Below are positions 7,411 to 10,154 of a stretch of DNA of 10,154 bases, in pieces. Source of the DNA: an uncultured Eubacteriales bacterium (lineage in GTDB: Bacteria > Bacillota > Clostridia > Oscillospirales > Oscillospiraceae); assembly GCA_900549705.1 (NCBI GenBank), contig URPI01000074.1, positions 1 to 10,154 of the forward strand, read 5' to 3'. Both the position numbers and the translations under genes were made by a program. The first letter of the stretch is position 1, and each line of letters begins with the position of its first letter. A model generated the notes under the pieces. The model made no database searches. It worked only from the letters and a program-made list of their open reading frames with translations, and had not been told where the DNA came from.

Positions 7411-7471
7411 GAAGCTCACGCAACAGAGCGCTTCGTTGAATGGTACGCACCCCCGGTTTTCACTATGCTCT

Positions 7472-7496
7472 GTAGGGGTCGCCAACATGGCGACCC
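7472..7496 (+). repeat. REP element, left copy 2
   Basis: GTAG (7472-7475) is followed by GGGTCGCCA (7476-7484), loop ACA, and TGGCGACCC (7488-7496). The second box CGCAACTGAGCG is at 7505-7516, again 33 nt from the GTAG. The copy-to-copy period is about 86 nt. Confidence 0.85.
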
Positions 7497-7554
7497 GCCG
7501 CCCCCGCAACTGAGCGGCACGTTCAGAGGGGGACGGTTTCGATTTCTGAGTTCC

Positions 7555-7579
7555 GTAGGGGTCGGCAACTTGCCGACCC
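7555..7579 (+). repeat. REP element, left copy 3 (compensatory variant)
   Basis: GTAG (7555-7558) is followed by GGGTCGGCAA (7559-7568) and TTGCCGACCC (7570-7579). Compared with copy 1, one C:G pair has become G:C on both arms, so the stem is still perfect. The second box CGTAACCGAGCG is at 7589-7600. Confidence 0.85.
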
Positions 7580-7630
7580 GCTGCCCCCCGTAACCGAGCG
7601 GTCATGTATAATGGTGGACGCTTACCATAT

Positions 7631-7660
7631 GCGGCGGCTCTGCCGCCGACGGGTCTACGG
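7631..7660 (-). repeat. Truncated REP element overlapping the transposase stop
   Basis: It carries the GGCGGC-TCT-GCCGCC hairpin (7633-7647) and the GACGGGTC...TACGGGTGG flanks seen in the right-hand copies, but the 17 nt making up the rest of the main hairpin are missing (compare 8212-8228). The surviving GTAG box (minus strand, 7658-7655) supplies the TAG stop codon of the transposase gene. Confidence 0.7.
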
Positions 7661-8143
7661 GTGGGGGAATGGCAATGATTCATCATCGGGGGAGTGGTAG
7701 CAATCCTCCCGCCACTTCCAATGATTATTTTCAACATACCGCCAAACATTTTGATATTCGACATCGTTGCGGATGATGTGGTCATAGTAATTTCTTTGCC
7801 AGATGGGAAAACCAGCTTGCATGGATGCGCTGCGCTTCATTTGTCCGATGATGTGGCGAATAGAGGTAGCTTTGGGTGCATGGATTTCCAGAATTAAATG
7901 AATGTGATTGGGCATGATGCTGAACAAGCTGAGCTGAATATCTGGGTGGAGTATTGGAATGGATTGAATGCACCTGAGAACAATTTTGCCGGTAGGGGTT
8001 AAAATGGGATAGTCGTTTACCAGCTGATTGGATGCCCAAAATAGATTCCGCTTGTCCTTGGTGCAGATGGTGATGAAATATCCACCGGGGCTGCTGTAGT
8101 CATATCCTGCCAGCCGATGCTCTTTTCGCTGAGGAAGTTCCAT
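7655..8143 (-). CDS. REP-associated tyrosine transposase (RAYT, Y1/HUH superfamily)
   Basis: A 162-residue single-strand DNA transposase/nuclease of the IS200-like Y1 family. The N-terminus has the typical RAYT 'YDYSSPGGYFITICT' (14-28). The HUH metal-binding motif is in MPNHIHLIL (77-85; His80, His82). The catalytic tyrosine lies in 'WQRNYYDHIIRND' (115-127), probably Tyr120. A terminal 'YVENNHWKWRED' (136-147) corresponds to the usual Y-I-x-x-N-P-x-x-W ending, with NP replaced. The length is normal and the frame intact, so it may be active. ATG at 8143 follows GGAGGG closely. The TAG stop is part of a REP GTAG box. RAYTs are known to bind and cleave REP sequences, and REPs flank this gene on both sides. 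It interrupts the surface-protein operon in the same orientation and has no evident role in it. Confidence 0.9.
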   Translation of the reverse strand: MELPQRKEHRLAGYDYSSPGGYFITICTKDKRNLFWASNQLVNDYPILTPTGKIVLRCIQSIPILHPDIQLSLFSIMPNHIHLILEIHAPKATSIRHIIGQMKRSASMQAGFPIWQRNYYDHIIRNDVEYQNVWRYVENNHWKWREDCYHSPDDESLPFPHP

Positions 8144-8186
8144 GGATTTCCCTCCATATCACCCAACAGGGGTGCGTCAATCAAAT

Positions 8187-8231
8187 GCGGCGGCTCTGCC
8201 GCCAACGGGTCGCCAAGTTGGCGACCCCTAC
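8187..8231 (-). repeat. REP element, right copy 1 (double hairpin)
   Basis: Read on the minus strand: GTAG (8231-8228), the perfect main hairpin GGGTCGCCAA/TTGGCGACCC (8227-8207), then a second hairpin GGCGGC-AGA-GCCGCC (8203-8189). The main hairpin has the same arms as left copy 1, but in the opposite orientation. Confidence 0.85.
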
Positions 8232-8251
8232 GGGTGGTGCGGCAACCGAAT

Positions 8252-8296
8252 GCGGCGGCTCTGCCGCCGACGGGTCACCAAATTGGTGACCCCTAC
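8252..8296 (-). repeat. REP element, right copy 2 (double hairpin, compensatory variant)
   Basis: Direct repeat of right copy 1 with a period of 65 nt: GTAG (8296-8293), main hairpin GGGTCACCAA/TTGGTGACCC (8292-8272), then GGCGGC/GCCGCC (8268-8254). A G:C pair of the stem has become A:T on both arms, so pairing is kept. It ends 2 nt before the TAA stop (8301-8299) of the upstream surface-protein gene. Confidence 0.85.
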
Positions 8297-8298
8297 GG

Positions 8299-9141
8299 TT
8301 AGCGATTTTGTGTCGTGGGCATTGTCTCGTCGGTGCTGTCGGCATCATTTCTCCTGCCGATGAACCCCAGCTGCAATGCCAGCTGCCGCTCCTGCACCGG
8401 CATGATGCAGGCGGTGTCGCATCCCTCCAGATACAGCCAGTAGTCCACCCGGGCAATCTCGCCCGCCCGCATACTGTACAGGGCGGTGGGGGTGCCAACA
8501 CCATAAAGATATTTGCTGATTGGCTCCGAGGGGTCGTTGGTCAGCTGCCCGGCGGCATTGACCACCACGCTGCCGGTGCTGTCAACGGTGACTGCCGTCT
8601 GGGCGGTGCCGGTCTGTCCCAGGTCGTCCAGCCGGAGAATGAATTTCAGCTTTTTTCCGTCCCTGCCGGTGATTTGCAGCCCCAGCCGTCCGGCGGCCAG
8701 CCATTGGGGGTCGCTGCCCAGGTTCAGGGGCGGCGCTTTCAGGAAGATGTCGCAGCTGCGGCCTTCACTTTTCAGGTAAACCGTGCCGTAAATAACGGAT
8801 TGATTCAAATCCTTCTGGGTGGCCAGCCGGTAGTCGGTGACAATTTCACCGTTTTGATTTTTGTCAAGGTGAAAAACATCCAAATCCGCCGTGGACACGG
8901 GGTAGAGCACCTTTGCGTAATTTTCGGGGTTCAGCGGGCAGCTCACATCAAAGGGACCCTTGCGCGATTCGGAAATCAGCAGGTTCATATCGCCGTCGGA
9001 AATGCGCGCCTCCATGGGAACCACCTTGGTGTAGGTGTCGAAGGTGAACCAGGCGTAGGTTGCCCCCGCCAGCAGAACGCACACGGCAAGCAGAGCCAGC
9101 GCCGCGGAAAGCAGAGCGGTACGCGCCTGTTTTTTATCCAT
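8299..9141 (-). CDS. SipW-dependent surface protein, LEGxDxxC family
   Basis: A 280-residue exported protein. The signal region (MDKKQAR, then hydrophobic 9-27) ends in TYAWFTF (28-34). Family boxes follow: 'VLYPVSTADLDVF' (78-90), 'GTVYLKSEG' (119-127), 'AGRLGLQIT' (150-158), 'YWLYLEGCDTAC' (234-245) and the last strand 'ALQLGFIGRR' (255-264). After this strand a polar tail (NDADSTDETMPTTQNR) runs to the TAA, which lies right beside a REP element, so the tail may have been altered by the insertion. ATG at 9141 has AGGAGG (9155-9150) 8 nt upstream and starts 3 nt after the previous stop, so translation is probably coupled. It is closest in layout to the protein at 6510-7334, suggesting tandem duplication later split by the REP/RAYT island. 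Confidence 0.78.
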   Translation of the reverse strand: MDKKQARTALLSAALALLAVCVLLAGATYAWFTFDTYTKVVPMEARISDGDMNLLISESRKGPFDVSCPLNPENYAKVLYPVSTADLDVFHLDKNQNGEIVTDYRLATQKDLNQSVIYGTVYLKSEGRSCDIFLKAPPLNLGSDPQWLAAGRLGLQITGRDGKKLKFILRLDDLGQTGTAQTAVTVDSTGSVVVNAAGQLTNDPSEPISKYLYGVGTPTALYSMRAGEIARVDYWLYLEGCDTACIMPVQERQLALQLGFIGRRNDADSTDETMPTTQNR

Positions 9142-9144
9142 GGC

Positions 9145-10011
9145 TTACGCCTCCTCGTCGGCAACGGCCAGTCCTGAGAAGGACAGGGCAATGTTGCGCA
9201 TGGTGTGGGTTGCCAGATTCAATGTGCAGTCCTCGTCGCAGCCCTCCAGCCACAGGTATACGTCCACCTGTACCGGCTCTCCGTAGCCGCCCTCGCTTCC
9301 GGGGACGCGGAACAGCAGGGTGGAGGCGGGCTTCAATGTCACCGTGCCGGTGGTGTTGTCGTAGATGCAGAAATTGTCGGCATTCAGGGGCGTGAAGGGG
9401 ACGGTGCTGCCGTCCTCCCGGTCGTGCAGCAGCACATACCCGCCCTCCGGCTCTTTGGCGGCGTTGTCGTCCGCCCCCGGGTTGTGCGCCTGGTTGATTT
9501 CAAAGATGTATTCCTTCCCCTGCACCACCAGCCCCAGCCGCATGGCGGTGGAGATGGGGTTTTCCGTGCTGTCGTCCTCAAAGCCGATATTTGCAAGGTA
9601 AATGTTCAAATCCTTGGAGCGGGAGCGCAGAAACAGGGAGGTTTTATAATAATGCACCGAGGGCACACCGGACCCAAATGCGTTGGCAATCAGCCGGGAT
9701 GCACCGCCGGAGGCGGCGGTTTCAAATCCGGTTACCCGCTGAAAGCCGCCCAGGATGCTGTCGGTGGAGACGGGAACCAGCTTCCCGGTGAATTCCTCCA
9801 TCACCGTGGAGGAACCCCAGGGGCCGTCCGCACTGTTGGCAATTTGCAGCGTGACGCTGCTGCCCGCCGCCATTTCCACCCGGGTGGTGCGGGCGGAGGT
9901 ATTATAGATGTACCAGGCGAAGGTAGCGGCGACCATGCTTAATAGCGCCGCAACCACCGCCAGCAGCGCCAGCAGAAAACTGCGCAGCAGGTGTTGCGTG
10001 TTTGTCTTCAA
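9145..10011 (-). CDS. SipW-dependent surface protein, LEGxDxxC family (first gene of the cluster)
   Basis: A 288-residue exported protein. The N-terminus (MKTNTQHLLR, hydrophobic 11-29) ends in ATFAWYIYN (29-37), a YAWF-type variant. Shared family boxes are 'KLVPVSTDSI' (77-86), 'YYKTSLFLRS' (121-130), 'AMRLGLVVQ' (156-164), 'YLWLEGCDEDC' (252-262) and 'IALSFSGL' (274-281). A family-specific insertion, Gly/Asp/Glu-rich (178-202), is not seen in the paralogues. The start is TTG at 10011, chosen because AAGGAG (10025-10020) sits 8 nt upstream. A REP element with its GTAG about 42-45 nt upstream precedes it, mirroring the placement before the gene at 7334. Likely an extracellular structural subunit matured by the SipW encoded downstream; the function is inferred from family resemblance. 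Confidence 0.76.
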   Translation of the reverse strand: MKTNTQHLLRSFLLALLAVVAALLSMVAATFAWYIYNTSARTTRVEMAAGSSVTLQIANSADGPWGSSTVMEEFTGKLVPVSTDSILGGFQRVTGFETAASGGASRLIANAFGSGVPSVHYYKTSLFLRSRSKDLNIYLANIGFEDDSTENPISTAMRLGLVVQGKEYIFEINQAHNPGADDNAAKEPEGGYVLLHDREDGSTVPFTPLNADNFCIYDNTTGTVTLKPASTLLFRVPGSEGGYGEPVQVDVYLWLEGCDEDCTLNLATHTMRNIALSFSGLAVADEEA

Positions 10012-10052
10012 GCACCCTGCTCCTTTCTGTGTATGTTAATATGATACCCTCT

Positions 10053-10075
10053 GTAGGGGCGGATAGAATCCGCCC
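10053..10075 (+). repeat. REP-like element, isolated copy
   Basis: GTAG (10053-10056) is followed by GGGCGGAT (10057-10064), loop AGA, and ATCCGCCC (10068-10075). The stem sequence differs from the island copies, but the GTAG head and GGG...CCC foot are the same. Sequence after the hairpin (TTGAGCCG, TTGAATGGTA) resembles that after left copy 1. Confidence 0.75.
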
Positions 10076-10133
10076 GAACGTTACGGGATTGAGCCGCCTG
10101 TTGAATGGTAAAAGCTTATGGTTACCGCTCTTG

Positions 10134-10152
10134 GCTTCCCCCGGGGGGAAGC
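10134..10152. repeat. GC-rich palindrome at window edge
   Basis: GCTTCCCCC (10134-10142) and GGGGGAAGC (10144-10152) form a 9-bp inverted repeat around one G. It is probably one end of another dispersed hairpin repeat, cut by the window edge. No T-run is seen on either side within the window. Confidence 0.5.
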
Positions 10153-10154
10153 TG

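Larger units (their letters stand above)
7385..8298. mobile_element. REP/RAYT island (transposase plus flanking GTAG-hairpin elements)
   Basis: A 0.9-kb block between two paralogous surface-protein genes. It holds one REP-associated tyrosine transposase gene. To its left are three GTAG-headed hairpin repeats on the plus strand plus a truncated copy on the minus strand; to its right are two copies on the minus strand. GTAG directly 5' of an imperfect palindrome is the known arrangement of enterobacterial REP elements recognised by RAYT enzymes. The left 320 bp (7335-7654) contain no gene, only the repeats. No terminal inverted repeats or target duplication of a classical insertion sequence are evident. 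Confidence 0.75.
10012..10154 (-). other. Non-coding leader of the cluster
   Basis: Upstream of the first surface-protein gene I see a ribosome site, a -10-like TATCAT on the minus strand (10046-10041) without a matching -35, one REP element and a hairpin at the edge. There is no gene. Whether the operon promoter lies here or beyond the window cannot be decided. Confidence 0.5.

Noticed and set aside
7386..7600. CRISPR array (three repeats about 85 nt apart)
   Set aside because: The spacings are too long, the repeats are palindromes with base changes, the sequences between them share a common box (CGCAAC.GAGCG), and no cas genes are present. They are REP elements.
7219..7785. 188-codon minus-strand frame across the left REP array
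   Set aside because: It runs through repeats and into the ends of two real genes in other frames. The translation is repeat-derived and has no plausible start signal.
7655..8143. IS200/IS605 insertion sequence
   Set aside because: The protein has the longer RAYT N-terminal and C-terminal patterns, a single gene with no TnpB, and GTAG-hairpin neighbours typical of RAYT rather than IS200 ends.
8187..8296. Pair of intrinsic terminators after the 8299-9141 gene
   Set aside because: The hairpins are strong but are not followed by T-runs on the minus strand, and they match the REP family. They may still reduce read-through.

Overview
The window looks like chromosomal DNA of a moderately GC-rich Firmicute, most likely a gut clostridium of the Oscillospirales/Ruminococcaceae kind. 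That placement is my inference from the AGGAGG-type ribosome sites, the SipW-type peptidases, the 'YAWF' signal peptides and the style of the small GTAG-headed hairpin repeats. Every gene I accept lies on the minus strand, so the locus reads from right (10011) to left (1).

In reading order: (1) 10154-10012, non-coding, with one GTAG-hairpin (REP-like) element and part of a second hairpin at the edge. (2) 10011-8299, two adjacent secreted/surface proteins with SipW-dependent signal peptides. (3) 8298-7335, a REP/RAYT island: a Y1 (HUH) REP-associated tyrosine transposase flanked by six GTAG-headed elements, five with intact hairpins and one truncated. (4) 7334-5685, two more surface proteins of the same paralogous family. 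(5) 5688-4957, a SipW-type signal peptidase. (6) 4964-3345, a membrane-anchored McrB-like AAA+ ATPase. (7) 3208-1409, a DUF2357 (McrC N-domain-like) protein in which a long coiled coil stands where a nuclease would be expected. (8) 1369-758, a second SipW-type signal peptidase. (9) 746-15, a fifth, different, SipW-dependent (TasA/camelysin-like) protein. (10) the edge, where another reading frame opens at 51.

Apart from the island and a 136-bp gap at 3209-3344, the genes are tightly packed (4- or 8-nt overlaps, or gaps of 3-39 nt), as in one operon. My reading is a surface-fibre or exported-protein system. Two dedicated signal peptidases process five exported beta-rich subunits, while a cytoplasmic/membrane AAA+ plus coiled-coil pair derived from McrBC-like ancestors works on the inside. 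Both peptidases end in Ala/Glu/Lys-rich, coiled-coil-prone tails that should face the cytoplasm, and the DUF2357 protein has a long coiled coil of the same character. This suggests the parts may dock to each other. The combination of McrB/DUF2357 with SipW/TasA-like genes is the most interesting thing here; its function is not known to me.
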